64,000 bases of DNA, taken from positions 2,542,001-2,606,000 of the forward strand of contig NZ_JBDOQT010000001.1 in assembly GCF_039839785.1 (NCBI RefSeq), read 5' to 3'. Position numbers and translations under genes: made by a program. Under the pieces are notes generated by a model. The model ran no database searches. It was not told the DNA's origin and worked only from the letters and a program-made list of their open reading frames with translations. Positions 26,523 through 36,127 of the stretch are shown here, piece by piece. This DNA comes from Pelagibius sp. CAU 1746. GTDB taxonomy: Bacteria > Pseudomonadota > Alphaproteobacteria > Kiloniellales > Kiloniellaceae. The stretch's first letter is position 1, and each line of letters begins with the position of its first letter.

Positions 26523-26610
26523 TCGGACGCGGGCTGCCATTTCCCACGCCGTCCAGGCCGCCAGTGTGTCCGCAGCGACCGGCCTTCTCCCGCCACGGGA
26601 GGGCCGCGCC

Positions 26611-27936
26611 ATGATGCCGGCGGCGCGCCTGCAGGCGACCATCGAGATCCTGGACGGCATTGCCCAACAGCAAACCGCGCCGGAGTCCCGGCGCCCGGCC
26701 GAGCGGGTGGTGAACGACTACCTGCGCCAGCGCCGCTACATCGGCTCCAAGGACCGCCGCGCCGTCACCGCGCTGACCTATGACGTGCTGCGCCACCACG
26801 CGCGCCTGTCCTGGTGGCTGCGGCAGGGCGAGGGCAGCGCTGCGGCGCCGCGCCAGCAGCTGCTGGCCTACCTGCTGCTCTGCGAACATGAAGATCGAGA
26901 AGCGCTGAACCGGCTCTTCGACGGCTCGCGCTACGCGCCGCCGCCGCTGACGGCGGAGGAAGCGGCGCTGGTCGGGCGCCTGGAGGCGGCCGCCCGGGAA
27001 GCGGCGGCGCCGCCGGCCTGGGTCGCCAACGAGGTTCCGGAGTGGATCATGCCACGCTTCGAGGCGGCCTTTGGCGCCGCAGCGGAAAAGGAAGCCGCCG
27101 CCTTGCTGCAGGAAGCGCCGGTGGACTTGCGGGTGAACACCCTGCTGGGCAGCCGCGAGGAGGCCCAGGCCGCCCTGGCTGAAGAGGGCTTCGTGACCAT
27201 GCCGACGCCGCTGTCGCCGCGCGGCCTGCGGCTTGCCGGGCGGCGGGCGGTGCGGTCCAGCACCGCCTTCGGTGCTGGGCTGGTCGAACTGCAGGACGAG
27301 GGCTCGCAGCTCGCCGCCTTGCTCTGCGGCGCGCGCCCGGGCATGGCGGTGGCCGACGTTTGCGCCGGCGGCGGGGGCAAGACTCTGGCCCTGGCGGCGG
27401 AGATGCAGGGCAAGGGGCGGCTGCTGGCCATGGACATGGAACAGGCGCGGCTCGACCGCAGCGCCATCCGGCTGAAGCGTGCGGCAGCGGAGTTCGTGGA
27501 GCGCCGCGCGGTGAAGAACCTGGCGGCGGCGGACGACCTGCACGGCGCCTTCGACCGCGTGCTGGTCGATGCGCCCTGCAGCGGCAGCGGCGCCTGGCGG
27601 CGCCATCCCGATGCCCGCTGGCGCCTGACGCCGGAAGCGCTGGAAGGTTACAAGACGGCGCAGCGCGAAGTGCTGCGCCGGGCGGCGGGTCTGGTGAAGC
27701 CGGGCGGGCGGCTGATTTACGTGACCTGCTCGCTGCTGCCGGAGGAAAACCGCGAGCAGGCCGAGGCCTTCCTGGCCGATAAGCCAAACTTTGCCGTGCG
27801 GCCGCTCGGCGAGGTCTGGGTGGAGACCCTGAGCGCACCCTATCCCGGCGACGTGCCTTATCTGACCCTGACGCCGTCGCGTCACGGCACCGACGGTTTC
27901 TTCGTCGCGGTCTTCCAGCGCGGGGAGGAAACATGA
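26611..27936 (+). CDS. RsmB/NOP family rRNA (cytosine-5)-methyltransferase
   Basis: A 441-residue protein from the ATG at 26611, with GGGAGGG before it; a GTG at 26566 is the alternative. The N-terminal third is helical and NusB-like. The C-terminal two thirds are a class I methyltransferase: [14 protein letters not shown] (SAM), [18 protein letters not shown] (motif IV, with the Cys that releases product) and [14 protein letters not shown] (motif VI, with the catalytic Cys). Members methylate C967 or nearby cytosines of 16S rRNA. It stands between guaB and guaA and overlaps the following GNAT gene by 4 bp (ATGA). The exact target base cannot be decided by eye. Confidence 0.9.
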   Translation: MMPAARLQATIEILDGIAQQQTAPESRRPAERVVNDYLRQRRYIGSKDRRAVTALTYDVLRHHARLSWWLRQGEGSAAAPRQQLLAYLLLCEHEDREALNRLFDGSRYAPPPLTAEEAALVGRLEAAAREAAAPPAWVANEVPEWIMPRFEAAFGAAAEKEAAALLQEAPVDLRVNTLLGSREEAQAALAEEGFVTMPTPLSPRGLRLAGRRAVRSSTAFGAGLVELQDEGSQLAALLCGARPGMAVADVCAGGGGKTLALAAEMQGKGRLLAMDMEQARLDRSAIRLKRAAAEFVERRAVKNLAAADDLHGAFDRVLVDAPCSGSGAWRRHPDARWRLTPEALEGYKTAQREVLRRAAGLVKPGGRLIYVTCSLLPEENREQAEAFLADKPNFAVRPLGEVWVETLSAPYPGDVPYLTLTPSRHGTDGFFVAVFQRGEET

Positions 27937-28475
27937 ACGAGCTCTTTGTCCTCCGTCCCGCTTTGCCGCGCGATGCCGACGCCATCGCCCGGGTCCACGT
28001 GGAGACCTGGCAGAACACCTACGCCGGGCTGGTGCCTTCGGACTACCTGGCGCGCATGAGCGTGGCGCGCTCCTCGCCGCAGTGGCACCGCGCTGCCGCC
28101 AGGGCGGAGAAGGGCAACGACCTGATGGTGGCGGAGGTCGACGAGGAAGTCGTCGGCTTTGTCTCCTTCGGGCCGACGCGCAACCCGGAGATGCCCTATG
28201 GCGGAGAGGTCTACGCCCTCTATGTTGGCGTCGACTGGCAGGGGCAGGGGCTGGGACGGCGCTTGCTCGCCACGGCGCTGGAGGCGCTCTCGAAGGAAAA
28301 GCACAAGGGGGCCATGGTCTGGGTGCTGGCCGCCAACCCGGCGCGCTTCTTCTACGAGGCCATGGGCGGCGAGCGGGCGGGGGAGCGGCTGGAAGAGTTC
28401 GCCGGGACCTCTTTGGAAGAGTTGGCTTACGGCTGGCCGGACCTGGAGTCCTGGCTGGCCCAGACGAAGAGCTGA
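27933..28475 (+). CDS. GNAT family N-acetyltransferase
   Basis: A 180-residue protein. It begins with the alpha/beta N-terminus [19 protein letters not shown] and holds the acetyl-CoA-binding motif [22 protein letters not shown] (V-x-W-Q-G-Q-G-L-G-R pattern), then [20 protein letters not shown] (motif B), which is standard for GNAT enzymes. The acceptor substrate is not predictable. Its ATG overlaps the rsmB stop (ATGA) and has GGGGAGGAAAC before it, so the two are translationally coupled. It is followed at 54 bp by guaA. Similar GNAT genes occur at this position in related genomes. Confidence 0.9.
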   Translation: MNELFVLRPALPRDADAIARVHVETWQNTYAGLVPSDYLARMSVARSSPQWHRAAARAEKGNDLMVAEVDEEVVGFVSFGPTRNPEMPYGGEVYALYVGVDWQGQGLGRRLLATALEALSKEKHKGAMVWVLAANPARFFYEAMGGERAGERLEEFAGTSLEELAYGWPDLESWLAQTKS

Positions 28476-28528
28476 AGACAAGATGCAAGGCCGCCTCGCA
28501 GCGGGGCGCGATCAGGACGGAAAACCGC

Positions 28529-30076
28529 ATGACAGACCGCATTCTCATTCTCGACTTCGGGTCCCAGGTAACCCAGCTCATCGCCCGGCGGGTGCGTGAG
28601 AGCGGGGTCTACTGCGAGATCTTTCCCTTCAACACAGACCCGCAGCGCATCGCCGACTTCGCGCCCCAGGGCATCATTCTGTCCGGCGGGCCGGCGTCCG
28701 TCACCGGCAGCGATACGCCGCGCGCACCGCAGATCGTCTTCGAGTCCGGCGTGCCCATCCTCGGCATCTGCTATGGACAGCAGACCATCTGCGCGCAGCT
28801 TGGCGGCGAGGTCGAGGGCTCCGACCACCAGGAGTTCGGCAAGGCCTTCGTCGAGCTGCAGGCCGACACCACGCTGACCAAGGGCGTCTGGGCCACCGGC
28901 GAAAAGCACCAGGTCTGGATGAGCCACGGCGACCGCGTCGTGCGCCTGCCCGAGGGCTTCAAGGTCTACGGCACTTCCGAGGGCGCGCCCTACGCGGTCA
29001 TCGCCAACGAGGATCGCAAGATCTACGCCGTGCAGTTCCACCCCGAGGTCGTGCACACGCCCGACGGCGCCAAGCTGCTCGCCAACTTCACTCACGCGGT
29101 TTGCGGCTGCTCCGGCGACTGGACCATGGCGGCCTTCCGCCAGCAGGCGATTGACGCGATCCGCGCCCAGGTCGGCGACGCCAAGGTGATCTGCGGCCTC
29201 TCCGGCGGTGTCGATTCCTCGGTGGCCGCCGTGCTGATCCACGAGGCCATCGGCGACCAGCTCACCTGCATCTTCGTCGACCACGGCCTGCTGCGCCTCA
29301 ACGAGGCCGAGCAGGTGGTGGACGTCTTCCGCGGTCACTACAACATTCCGCTGGTCCACCGCGACGCCAGCGACCTCTTCCTCGGCAAGCTGGACGGCGT
29401 CGACGACCCGGAGAAGAAGCGCAAGATCATCGGCGGCACCTTCATCGACGTCTTCGAGGAGGAGGCGGCGAAGATCGGCGGCGCCGACTTCCTGGCCCAG
29501 GGCACGCTCTATCCCGACGTTATCGAGTCCGTCTCTTTCACCGGCGGGCCGAGCGTCACCATCAAGTCGCACCACAACGTCGGCGGCCTGCCCGAGCGCA
29601 TGAACATGCAACTGGTCGAGCCCCTGCGCGAGCTGTTCAAGGATGAGGTGAGGGAGCTGGGCCGCGAGCTGGGCCTGCCCGAGGCCCTGGTCGGCCGCCA
29701 TCCCTTCCCGGGGCCGGGCCTGGCCATCCGCATCCCGGGCGCGGTGACGCGCGAGCAGGCCGATATCCTGAGGAAGGCCGACGCGGTCTACCTGGACGCC
29801 ATCCGCAAGGCCGGGCTCTACGACGCCATCTGGCAGGCCTTCGCCGTGCTGCTGCCGGTGAAGACCGTCGGCGTCATGGGTGACGCGCGCTCCTACGACT
29901 ACGTCTGCGCCCTGCGCGCCGTCACCTCCACCGACGGCATGACGGCAGAGAGCTACCCCTTCGACCACGACTTCCTGGCCGGCGTCGCCACCCGCATCAT
30001 CAACGAGGTGCGCGGCATCAACCGCGTCGTCTACGATGTGACCTCGAAACCGCCGGGGACGATTGAGTGGGAGTAG
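28529..30076 (+). CDS. guaA: GMP synthase (glutamine-hydrolysing)
   Basis: A 515-residue bifunctional enzyme: XMP + ATP + glutamine to GMP + AMP + PPi + glutamate. The N-terminal class I amidotransferase holds Cys81 (GICYGQQ), His171 and Glu173 (FHPEVVH). The ATP-pyrophosphatase domain has the P-loop SGGVDSS at 225-231. The C-terminal dimerisation domain includes [16 protein letters not shown] and ends [11 protein letters not shown], as in all GMP synthases. The ATG at 28529 begins directly at the conserved [11 protein letters not shown]. The gene completes the guaB-guaA pathway, and a REPIN-like inverted repeat lies 53 bp downstream. Confidence 0.98.
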   Translation: MTDRILILDFGSQVTQLIARRVRESGVYCEIFPFNTDPQRIADFAPQGIILSGGPASVTGSDTPRAPQIVFESGVPILGICYGQQTICAQLGGEVEGSDHQEFGKAFVELQADTTLTKGVWATGEKHQVWMSHGDRVVRLPEGFKVYGTSEGAPYAVIANEDRKIYAVQFHPEVVHTPDGAKLLANFTHAVCGCSGDWTMAAFRQQAIDAIRAQVGDAKVICGLSGGVDSSVAAVLIHEAIGDQLTCIFVDHGLLRLNEAEQVVDVFRGHYNIPLVHRDASDLFLGKLDGVDDPEKKRKIIGGTFIDVFEEEAAKIGGADFLAQGTLYPDVIESVSFTGGPSVTIKSHHNVGGLPERMNMQLVEPLRELFKDEVRELGRELGLPEALVGRHPFPGPGLAIRIPGAVTREQADILRKADAVYLDAIRKAGLYDAIWQAFAVLLPVKTVGVMGDARSYDYVCALRAVTSTDGMTAESYPFDHDFLAGVATRIINEVRGINRVVYDVTSKPPGTIEWE

Positions 30077-30128
30077 GGCTCGTGGGAGTAGGGTGCTAGC
30101 CGCCCCTCACTTCGCCGTATGCACGCCG

Positions 30129-30290
30129 CTGTCGTCCCGGGGCTTGACCCCGGGACCCATTGACGTTGGTGTATGAAGATCCCGTCCCATGGTTGGTTTG
30201 GTGTCGGCTGCTAGCGCAGTACGTCCGATGTCGGCGTCGCAGTCAGGTGGCGAGGGCATTGGATCCCGGGGTCAAGCCCCGGGACGACAG
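30129..30290. repeat. REPIN-like element with 27-bp perfect inverted ends
   Basis: The 27-base segment 30129-30155 is the exact reverse complement of 30264-30290. Each arm is itself a hairpin, TCCCGGGG-CTTGA-CCCCGGGA. A 108-base spacer without coding potential separates them. Paired palindromes of this kind are typical of REP doublets (REPINs) or short non-autonomous inserts spread between genes. It lies between guaA and the convergent msrA, where the folded arms could also halt transcription. Confidence 0.85.
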
Positions 30291-30327
30291 GATTGCCTGT
30301 GGCGATCCTCGAGTGTGAATAGTCCGC

Positions 30328-30834
30328 CTACTCCGCTGCGCTGCGCTTGGGCAGGACCCAGTTGGGACGCACGAAGTGGCAGGTATAGCCGTGAGGGACG
30401 CGCTGCAGGTAGTCCTGGTGCTCCGGCTCGGCCTCCCAGAAGTCGCCGGCCGGCTCCACCTCGGTGACGACCTTGCCGGGCCAGAGGCCCGAGGCGTCGA
30501 CGTCGGCGATGGTGTCCTCGGCGGTCTTCTTCTGCTCGTCGCTGGCGTAGTAGATCGCCGAGCGGTAGGACATTCCCCTGTCGTTGCCCTGGCGGTTCGG
30601 CGTGGTGGGATCGTGGATCTGGAAGAAGAACTCCAGCAGTTGCCGGTAGCTGATCTTCCCGGGATCGAAGAGGATCTCGATGGCCTCGGCATGGGTGCCG
30701 TGGTTGCGGTAGGTCGCGTTGGGCACGTCGCCGCCGCTGTAGCCCACGCGGGTCTCGAGAACGCCCGGCAGCTTGCGGATCAGGTCCTGCATGCCCCAGA
30801 AGCAGCCACCGGCCAGAACGGCTCGCTCGGTCAT
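30328..30834 (-). CDS. msrA: Peptide-methionine (S)-S-oxide reductase MsrA
   Basis: A 168-residue protein repairing oxidised methionine (S-sulphoxide) with thioredoxin as reductant. The active-site Cys11 lies in [11 protein letters not shown]. Family motifs [27 protein letters not shown], and [11 protein letters not shown] are present. GGGAGA precedes the ATG. It is a single-domain MsrA without MsrB. It is convergent with guaA across the REPIN and divergent from the RidA gene, with about 215 bp between them for promoters. Confidence 0.96.
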   Translation of the reverse strand: MTERAVLAGGCFWGMQDLIRKLPGVLETRVGYSGGDVPNATYRNHGTHAEAIEILFDPGKISYRQLLEFFFQIHDPTTPNRQGNDRGMSYRSAIYYASDEQKKTAEDTIADVDASGLWPGKVVTEVEPAGDFWEAEPEHQDYLQRVPHGYTCHFVRPNWVLPKRSAAE

Positions 30835-31048
30835 TGCGGTATCTCCCTGTGTGGAACCGATCCCAATATGGGATCAGGCGGCGCGCCTTGCCAATCCCGT
30901 TTTCGTGAAGCCCGGCGGGGCGGCGGCAGGCTGCCGGGGGCGGCGGGTATCCGCCCCGCGGCTGCCGATTTCGCTCGACGGCCCCGCTTGGCCGACGTAT
31001 CTCAATCGGGCCGTTCGAACTGTAACTTCTACTGAAAAAGGAAACTCC

Positions 31049-31402
31049 ATGACCGACATCAAGCGTATTGACGTAGGCCCGCGCATGTCCCAGGCCGTCG
31101 TCTACGGCAATCTCGTCTTCCTCGCCGGTCAGGTGGCGCAGCGCGCGCCGGGCGCCTCGGTCGCCGAGCAGACGAAAGACATCCTCGCCCGCATCGACGA
31201 GCTGCTGGCGCAGGCCGGGACGGACAAGACCAAGCTGCTGTCGGCGACGATCTGGATCACCGACATGGCGACCTTCAACGAGATGAATTCCGAGTGGGAT
31301 GCCTGGGTGTCGCCGGGCAACACGCCGGGGCGCGCCTGCGTCGAAGCCAAGCTCGCGGCCCCGCAGTACACGGTGGAGATCGCCGTGGTCGCCGGGGTCT
31401 AG
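31049..31402 (+). CDS. RidA family protein
   Basis: A 117-residue protein of the YjgF/YER057c/UK114 family: MSQAVVYGNLVFLAGQVAQ near the start, DELLAQAGTDKTKLLSATIWITDM in the middle and GRACVEAKLAAPQYTVEIAVVAG at the end. The Arg in PGRACVEAKL corresponds to the residue that holds the carboxylate of 2-aminoacrylate in RidA deaminases. The Cys is also present, but activity varies among subfamilies, so imine deamination is likely rather than certain. AAAAAGGAAAC precedes the ATG. It is monocistronic, facing the minus-strand DUF488 gene. Confidence 0.92.
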   Translation: MTDIKRIDVGPRMSQAVVYGNLVFLAGQVAQRAPGASVAEQTKDILARIDELLAQAGTDKTKLLSATIWITDMATFNEMNSEWDAWVSPGNTPGRACVEAKLAAPQYTVEIAVVAGV

Positions 31403-31420
31403 CTTCAGGCCATTCTTGGG

Positions 31421-31807
31421 TCAGCCAAGCTTCGCGCCGCGTTCGGCCAGCAGGTCGCGCAGCACGGAGCGGTGGCAGCGGGCCTCGTCCTCGCAATAGC
31501 AGCCGAGCGAGAAGTCCGCGCCATGAGAGAGCGCCGCCAGCAGGTCCAAGGTCCTGCTGGCGGCCGACTCTTTCATCTCCTTTTTGAACTCCCGCACGAA
31601 GGCGTTCCACTGCGCCGCCGTCTCCGCTTTCAGGGCCTGGGCGACCAGCGCCTGGCTGGGCGAGAGTTCCGGGTACCAGACGTCGTACCAGTCGTCGGCG
31701 GCGTAGCGTTCCTTCTTCACCCCGCGCGGCGGCCGCCGGACGGTGCCGATGCGGGTGCCTTCCCTGGGGCTGCGCCGGGTGCCGAGGCGGACGATACGAA
31801 GGGTCAT
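31421..31807 (-). CDS. DUF488 family protein
   Basis: A 128-residue protein starting MTLRIVRLGTRRSPREGTRI. The C-terminal part (LDLLAALSHGADFSLGCYCEDEARCHRSVLRDLLAERG) is characteristic of DUF488: a Cys-rich CYCEDEARCHR motif and a YDVWYPELSPS segment. The family function is not established; the CxC...CHR motif suggests metal or thiol chemistry. The ATG at 31807 is taken because the family starts there. The BON lipoprotein gene ends 14 bp upstream, so both are likely on one transcript. Confidence 0.85.
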   Translation of the reverse strand: MTLRIVRLGTRRSPREGTRIGTVRRPPRGVKKERYAADDWYDVWYPELSPSQALVAQALKAETAAQWNAFVREFKKEMKESAASRTLDLLAALSHGADFSLGCYCEDEARCHRSVLRDLLAERGAKLG

Positions 31808-31821
31808 GAGGTTAAGTCCGG

Positions 31822-32124
31822 CTATTGGACGACAAGGTTGTTGTGGACCTTCTTGACGCCGTCCACGGTCCTGGCGACCTGGGTGGCGCGGTCCTTGTCG
31901 GCCTGGGACTCGACGAAGCCGCTGATCTGCACCTCGCCTTTGAGGGTGGTCACGTCGATCTGGAAGATGTTGAGGTCCTTGTCGTCGATGAGCTTGGCGC
32001 GGACGGTGTTGCTGATGACCGAATCGTCGATGTATTCGCCCGCCGTCTCGCCGCTGCAGGCCGCGACCGGACCGGCCAGAAGGCCGATGAGAAAAATGGC
32101 TTTGAGCAAACGCATCATCATCAT
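31822..32124 (-). CDS. BON domain lipoprotein (core copy)
   Basis: A 100-residue protein. It opens with four Met codons; AGGAGA lies too close to the first ATG, so the second to fourth are better starts. Residues to about 22 are a lipoprotein signal (lipobox VAAC). The BON domain follows: DSVISNTVRAKLIDDKDLNIFQIDVTTLKGEVQISGFVES, then TVDGVKKVHNNLVVQ. It shares GEYIDxS and the domain with the island lipoprotein at 18827. BON proteins are periplasmic or outer-membrane-associated and linked to osmotic stability. DUF488 follows within 14 bp. Confidence 0.9.
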   Translation of the reverse strand: MMMMRLLKAIFLIGLLAGPVAACSGETAGEYIDDSVISNTVRAKLIDDKDLNIFQIDVTTLKGEVQISGFVESQADKDRATQVARTVDGVKKVHNNLVVQ

Positions 32125-32282
32125 GTCTCCTAAGTTCGTTTTCCTGCTTCTTCACGGTCCTGGGACCCCATCCGCCGTCGGCAGCGGCGATGGCCCTCTT
32201 AAAGGGCGACTCTTATAGCATCCCGCGCGCCGGAATGTGTGTTCAGGTTATGCCCGTTCCCAAGGGGCGCCGGGCCGCGGAC

Positions 32283-33557
32283 TCACGGCGCGAGGTGAGC
32301 GAGCTGCGCGCCGAACTCGATCGCGCCTTCCCTGAGCAGCCGGAATCGCGCGTCCCGCGGAACCGTACAGGGGAGGGGACAGTCGCCGTCCCGCACGCGG
32401 CCCAGCGCCAGGTCGGCCAGCCAGCGACCGAAGACCGTGCCTGGGGCGATTCCGCGCCCGTTATAGCCGCAGATCGTGATGACGTTATCGTCCAGGCGGT
32501 GGAAGCGGGGCAGGTTGTCGTCGGTCATTCCGATGGTGCCGAACCACTCGGCCTCGAAACGGACAGCCCCGATCTCCGGAAAGAGGCGGCGCAGGGCGCG
32601 TTTGGCCCAGGCCCGGTGGACGGCGACGCCGCTGCCCCGCAGCGCGCCCACGCTGCCGACGATCAGGCGCCCGGCCCGGTCGAGCCGTAAGGAGGTGAGC
32701 ACGGTCCTGGTGTCCCAGGCCCCCTGCCGCTCGGGCAGGATTTTCCGCTGCAGGTCCTCCGCGAGCGGCGGCGTGGCAAAGTTGAAGAACGGCAGTTTGA
32801 CCTGCTGGCGGCGCAGGTTGGACCAGGGCGCCGCGGAATAGGCATCGGTGGCGACGATGACCCGCGCCGCGGTCACCGATCCTTGAGCCGTGGCCAGGCG
32901 CCAGTCCGCTCCGCTCCGCTCCAGGCGGTCGGCCCGGGACCCGGTATGGAGCGTCGCACCGGCCGCGATGGCGGCCCGGGCGAGCCCGCGCGCGTAAGCC
33001 AGCGGCTGAATGGTGCCGGCGCGGCGGTCGAGAAGCGACGCCGCGAAGGCCGTGGTGCCGGTCTTCTCGGCGGTCTGGGCGGCGTTCAGCAGCTCGACGG
33101 CGGCCCCCCGGCGGCGCCATTGCGCCTCGCGCTCCCGCAATTCCCGCAGGCCGGAGGAGCCCACGGCACAGTGAAGCGTCCCGCTGCGCACGGCCTCGCA
33201 GTCGATGGCGTGCTTTTCGATCAAGTCGAAGACCGCGCGGGGGGCGTCGCCGAGCAAGTCCAGAAGCGCTTCGCCCCGCTCTGGCCCCATGGTTCCGACC
33301 AGGACGTCCGGTTGCACCCACATGCCTGCGTTGACCAGGCCGACGTTGCGCCCGGCGCCGCCGAAGCCGATCTCCGCAGCCTCAAGCAGAATGACATCGG
33401 CGCCGGATTCCGCCAGGTGCAGGGCCGCCGACAGGCCGGTATAGCCGCCGCCGACAATGACCACGTCCGTCCGGCAATCGCCCGCCAAGGCGGCCGTCGC
33501 CGGCGCGGCCGGTGCGGTTGTCTCCCATAGACCGTGGGATCGGGGATCGCCGAGCAT
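32283..33557 (-). CDS. FAD-dependent oxidoreductase (DAO/PuuB-like)
   Basis: A 424-residue protein of the D-amino-acid oxidase/glycine oxidase superfamily. The dinucleotide-binding motif DVVIVGGGYTGLSAALHLAESGADVILLE begins at about residue 31, and GGAGRNVGLVNAGMW follows, as in gamma-glutamylputrescine oxidases and related amine oxidases. The C-terminal GYNGRGIAPGTVFGRWLADL is the family's second FAD contact. AAGGAT precedes the ATG. It probably oxidises a secondary amine or amino acid with O2 or a quinone; the substrate is not predictable. A dihaem cytochrome c is divergently transcribed 354 bp away and could be an electron partner, but this is only suggested by position. Confidence 0.88.
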   Translation of the reverse strand: MLGDPRSHGLWETTAPAAPATAALAGDCRTDVVIVGGGYTGLSAALHLAESGADVILLEAAEIGFGGAGRNVGLVNAGMWVQPDVLVGTMGPERGEALLDLLGDAPRAVFDLIEKHAIDCEAVRSGTLHCAVGSSGLRELREREAQWRRRGAAVELLNAAQTAEKTGTTAFAASLLDRRAGTIQPLAYARGLARAAIAAGATLHTGSRADRLERSGADWRLATAQGSVTAARVIVATDAYSAAPWSNLRRQQVKLPFFNFATPPLAEDLQRKILPERQGAWDTRTVLTSLRLDRAGRLIVGSVGALRGSGVAVHRAWAKRALRRLFPEIGAVRFEAEWFGTIGMTDDNLPRFHRLDDNVITICGYNGRGIAPGTVFGRWLADLALGRVRDGDCPLPCTVPRDARFRLLREGAIEFGAQLAHLAP

Positions 33558-33911
33558 GGAATCCTTTCGTCAGCAGCAGGTGTCCTGCCGGCCCGGTGGC
33601 AGGCCGGCAAGCCGCCCTGAGCCGAGGCCAGTTATAGCGACGGATGGGCCGGCGTTCATCTCTTGTGTCCGTCGCCACGCAAGCCGCGGCCGCGTCCCAC
33701 GGATATACCCTTCATAGAGCAGGATGCCCGGTTTCAATTCACGGCGGTTGCACGCCCGCGGTGCCATTGAATAGATGCGTCCTTCCCCCGGTCCGGCTGC
33801 CTCTTTTGCGCTACGGATTCCGGCTGGTGTGGCATCCTGGAATCGGCTAGAGAACGCCGCCGCAATTAACAGGCGCGGCCAAAGCGCCGATTTTGAGGGA
33901 TATTAGACATC
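33558..33911. other. Divergent promoter region (354 bp)
   Basis: It lies between the FAD oxidoreductase (minus) and the cytochrome c gene (plus). Both must initiate here. No coding frame or clear operator is seen. Confidence 0.4.
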
Positions 33912-34796
33912 ATGCGATCGTATAGGGGGACCACCGCGCCGTGCCGTCTCGGGCGCCGGGGCTGGGCCGTTGCCTGTGCCGTTCTGGGGCTTGCCGCCAT
34001 AGTGATCTCCGCTGCGGAGGCGCGCGCCGAAACCCTGCTGGAGCGGGGAACCTACCTGATGCAAAGCATCGTCGCCTGCGGCAACTGCCATACGCCGCAA
34101 GGCCCCGAGGGCCCGCTGGCGGGCATGGAACTGGCGGGCGGGCTGCGGATCGACGACGATGCCTTCACCGCCTATGGCGCCAACCTGACGCCCGACGTCG
34201 AGACCGGACTCGGCGGTTGGACCGACGAACAGATCATCGCGGCGATCCGCGAGGGGCGCCGCCCTGACGGCTCCATCATCGGGCCGCCCATGCCGATCAG
34301 CCTCTACCGCAGTCTCTCCGACCGTGACGTGCGGGCCATCGTCGCTTATCTGCGCAGCCTGAAAGCGGTGAAGAACCAGGTGCCGGCCTCCGAGTACCGG
34401 ATCCCGCTGCCGCCGAGCTACGGCCCGCCGGTAACCGCGGTGGCCGAGGTGACGCCGGCCGATGGCGCCGCCTACGGCGCTTACCTGGCCGGCCCGCTGG
34501 GCCACTGCATCGAGTGCCACTCGCCGATGGGGCCGAAGGGTCCGGATTGGGAGCACCAGACGGGTGCCGGCGGCTTGGCGTTCCGCGGACCCTGGGGCAC
34601 CAGCTACGGCGCCAACATCACACCGGCGAACCTCGGCGGCTGGAGTGACGCCGAGATCAAGATGGCGATCACCCAGGGGCTCCGCCCCGACGGCAGCCGG
34701 CTGCTGCCGCCCATGCCGGTCGGCTACTACGCCAATATCGCCGAGGCCGATCTCGACGCGATCGTCGCCTATCTGCGCAGCCTGCCGGAAAGATAG
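33912..34796 (+). CDS. Dihaem cytochrome c
   Basis: A 294-residue exported protein: a basic N-terminus and signal (GWAVACAVLGLAAIVISAAEARA), then two class I cytochrome c domains. Haem attachment sites are CGNCH (56-60) and CIECH (199-203). The two halves repeat the same layout: GANLTPDVETGLGGWTDEQIIAAIREG followed by a PPMP segment, and GANITPANLGGWSDAEIKMAITQG followed by PPMP, with the Met probably the sixth ligand. This resembles the cytochrome subunit of membrane dehydrogenases (alcohol, gluconate), but no dehydrogenase partner is adjacent except the divergent FAD oxidoreductase. It is periplasmic. Confidence 0.92.
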   Translation: MRSYRGTTAPCRLGRRGWAVACAVLGLAAIVISAAEARAETLLERGTYLMQSIVACGNCHTPQGPEGPLAGMELAGGLRIDDDAFTAYGANLTPDVETGLGGWTDEQIIAAIREGRRPDGSIIGPPMPISLYRSLSDRDVRAIVAYLRSLKAVKNQVPASEYRIPLPPSYGPPVTAVAEVTPADGAAYGAYLAGPLGHCIECHSPMGPKGPDWEHQTGAGGLAFRGPWGTSYGANITPANLGGWSDAEIKMAITQGLRPDGSRLLPPMPVGYYANIAEADLDAIVAYLRSLPER

Positions 34797-34840
34797 GCGC
34801 GGGAAGCGACGTAGGGGGCCTTGGATGGTGTGCTGTCCGG

Positions 34841-34864
34841 GCCCCCGCGTCTGAAGCCGGGGGC
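34841..34864. terminator. Hairpin between convergent genes, weak terminator
   Basis: GCCCCCG (34841-34847) pairs with CGGGGGC (34858-34864) around a 10-base loop, between the ends of the cytochrome c gene (34796) and PilZ (34885). No T-run is present, so termination would be weak or Rho-assisted. Confidence 0.3.
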
Positions 34865-34884
34865 GTCGGGAAGGGGCCTCGGGG

Positions 34885-35241
34885 TCAGGCGTGGCCGACC
34901 TGCAGGCAGCGTTGCGGCAGCAGTGCGGCCATGATGGCCGCGACTTTCTCCGGATCGTCCTGGAAGCAGAGCCCCAGGGTCTCGCCGCGGCGCCAGACCA
35001 CCTCGCCGCCGAAGTGTGCGGCGCCGGTCAGCAGCAGGGTGACCTTGGTGCCTACCGGCACTTCGCCCGCGGCCCAGACCTTCACGCCGTTGAGCGAGGC
35101 ATCCAGGACCGTGCCTTCGACGGTGCCCTCAGGCGTCACCAGCCGGGCCTTGAGAACCGTGGCGGCGCGGATGAAGCGCCGCCGCTCGGAAGGATCCGAA
35201 TCCTGCAGTTGGGATGCGCCGACGTCCTGGTCCCAGGGCAT
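34885..35241 (-). CDS. PilZ domain protein
   Basis: A 118-residue single-domain protein from the ATG at 35241 (a GTG at 35250 would add three residues). The PilZ signature is present: RRRFIRAATVLKARL (RxxxR) at the start of the domain and DASLNGVKVWA (a variant of D/NxSxxG). PilZ domains bind cyclic di-GMP and change motility, exopolysaccharide or enzyme activity. Here the D-x-S-x-x-G motif reads DASLNG, which keeps the critical residues. No partner gene is adjacent. Confidence 0.85.
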   Translation of the reverse strand: MPWDQDVGASQLQDSDPSERRRFIRAATVLKARLVTPEGTVEGTVLDASLNGVKVWAAGEVPVGTKVTLLLTGAAHFGGEVVWRRGETLGLCFQDDPEKVAAIMAALLPQRCLQVGHA

Positions 35242-35626
35242 GTTCACCACCGTTTGTCTGGGGGCCTCCGGGACCGCCCAAGGGTTGCACTTCGGCCTCG
35301 CAGAGTGAATGAGCCAGCGGCAGTTGGGGGAATCTACCGCTGGCTCGATCGAGACAGATACTCTTCCTCAAGCCGATTGGGGAAAGCTAAGGAATTGCCT
35401 GATCGTCCCATTATTAGATTGCTTGCCGCTTAAGTTATTAGGTTAAGGAAGGCCTGCGATGGGAAGGCGGGCGACCGGTTAAGGTGGAGTGCCGCGAGCA
35501 AGAAATATTGTTTAAAAACAAATATTTTTAATGTTTTTCTTAGGTCGAACCGCGCACTTCTTCACTCTCTGCGCCGGATGGCGGGGCGCGAGGGAGCAGG
35601 GGTGGACGGCAATGACGGAGGATGCG
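35242..35626. other. Gene-free, locally AT-rich region (385 bp)
   Basis: Between the PilZ and DUF2794 genes. Around 35500-35540 it is strongly AT-rich, with an imperfect hairpin (AAATATTGTTT with AAACAAATATTT, 35503-35527) followed by Ts. This stands out in a GC-rich genome. No gene is seen. Confidence 0.5.
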
Positions 35627-35956
35627 TCAGGAAACCACGCGCAAACGTTTCCTAAAAACTTTAAGAGCATCTCTTAAGTTATTAGATCTTTTAATTTTTT
35701 CTCGGCCCGAAAATACGACATACTCAATGGAGCGATTGTTGCGCTGCTTGGCGATGGCGTAGAGCGGGGCGTCATGAGTATGGCGAAAGACTGAAAAGAT
35801 CGCCGCCCCGCCCGCTTGATCGATGGCGTAGTCGCGCCACTCGCCACTGGCGACATTCCGGCTGTAGAGCGAGAGCAACTGGTTCAACTCGGCCCGGTCG
35901 AAGAACACGCGCCGCGGAGTCTTGCGGCTTTCGTTGAAGCTGTACAGCTGGCTCAT
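35627..35956 (-). CDS. DUF2794 family protein
   Basis: A 109-residue protein from the ATG at 35956; a TTG at 36025 would add 23 residues but has no good site and the family begins near MSQLYSF. The core VFFDRAELNQLLSLYSRNVASGEWRDYAID is the family hallmark, followed by AAIFSVFRHTHDAPLYAIAKQR and a C-terminal DALKVFRKRLRVV. DUF2794 is nearly restricted to Alphaproteobacteria and has no known role. It is monocistronic; its downstream end runs into an AT-rich stretch. Confidence 0.88.
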   Translation of the reverse strand: MSQLYSFNESRKTPRRVFFDRAELNQLLSLYSRNVASGEWRDYAIDQAGGAAIFSVFRHTHDAPLYAIAKQRNNRSIEYVVFSGREKIKRSNNLRDALKVFRKRLRVVS

Positions 35957-36127
35957 GAAGGCGGCGGGCCTCCCGCGAAGCTCAAAGGGGGTCTCAAATC
36001 CGTAGCGAAGACCAGTTTTCCGCAATTTTCGGCTGCCGTCCAGCCATCACGACCGGGCCCGCGGGAGAGAATGGGATTCCTTAGTTGAGACCGGGAGCGG
36101 CGAATCCGGGACGGCTGGGAAGGGGGG

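Noticed and set aside
34841-34864. Considered as a strong bidirectional terminator
   Set aside because: The stem is only 7 bp and lacks a T-run on either strand; kept as a low-confidence feature only.
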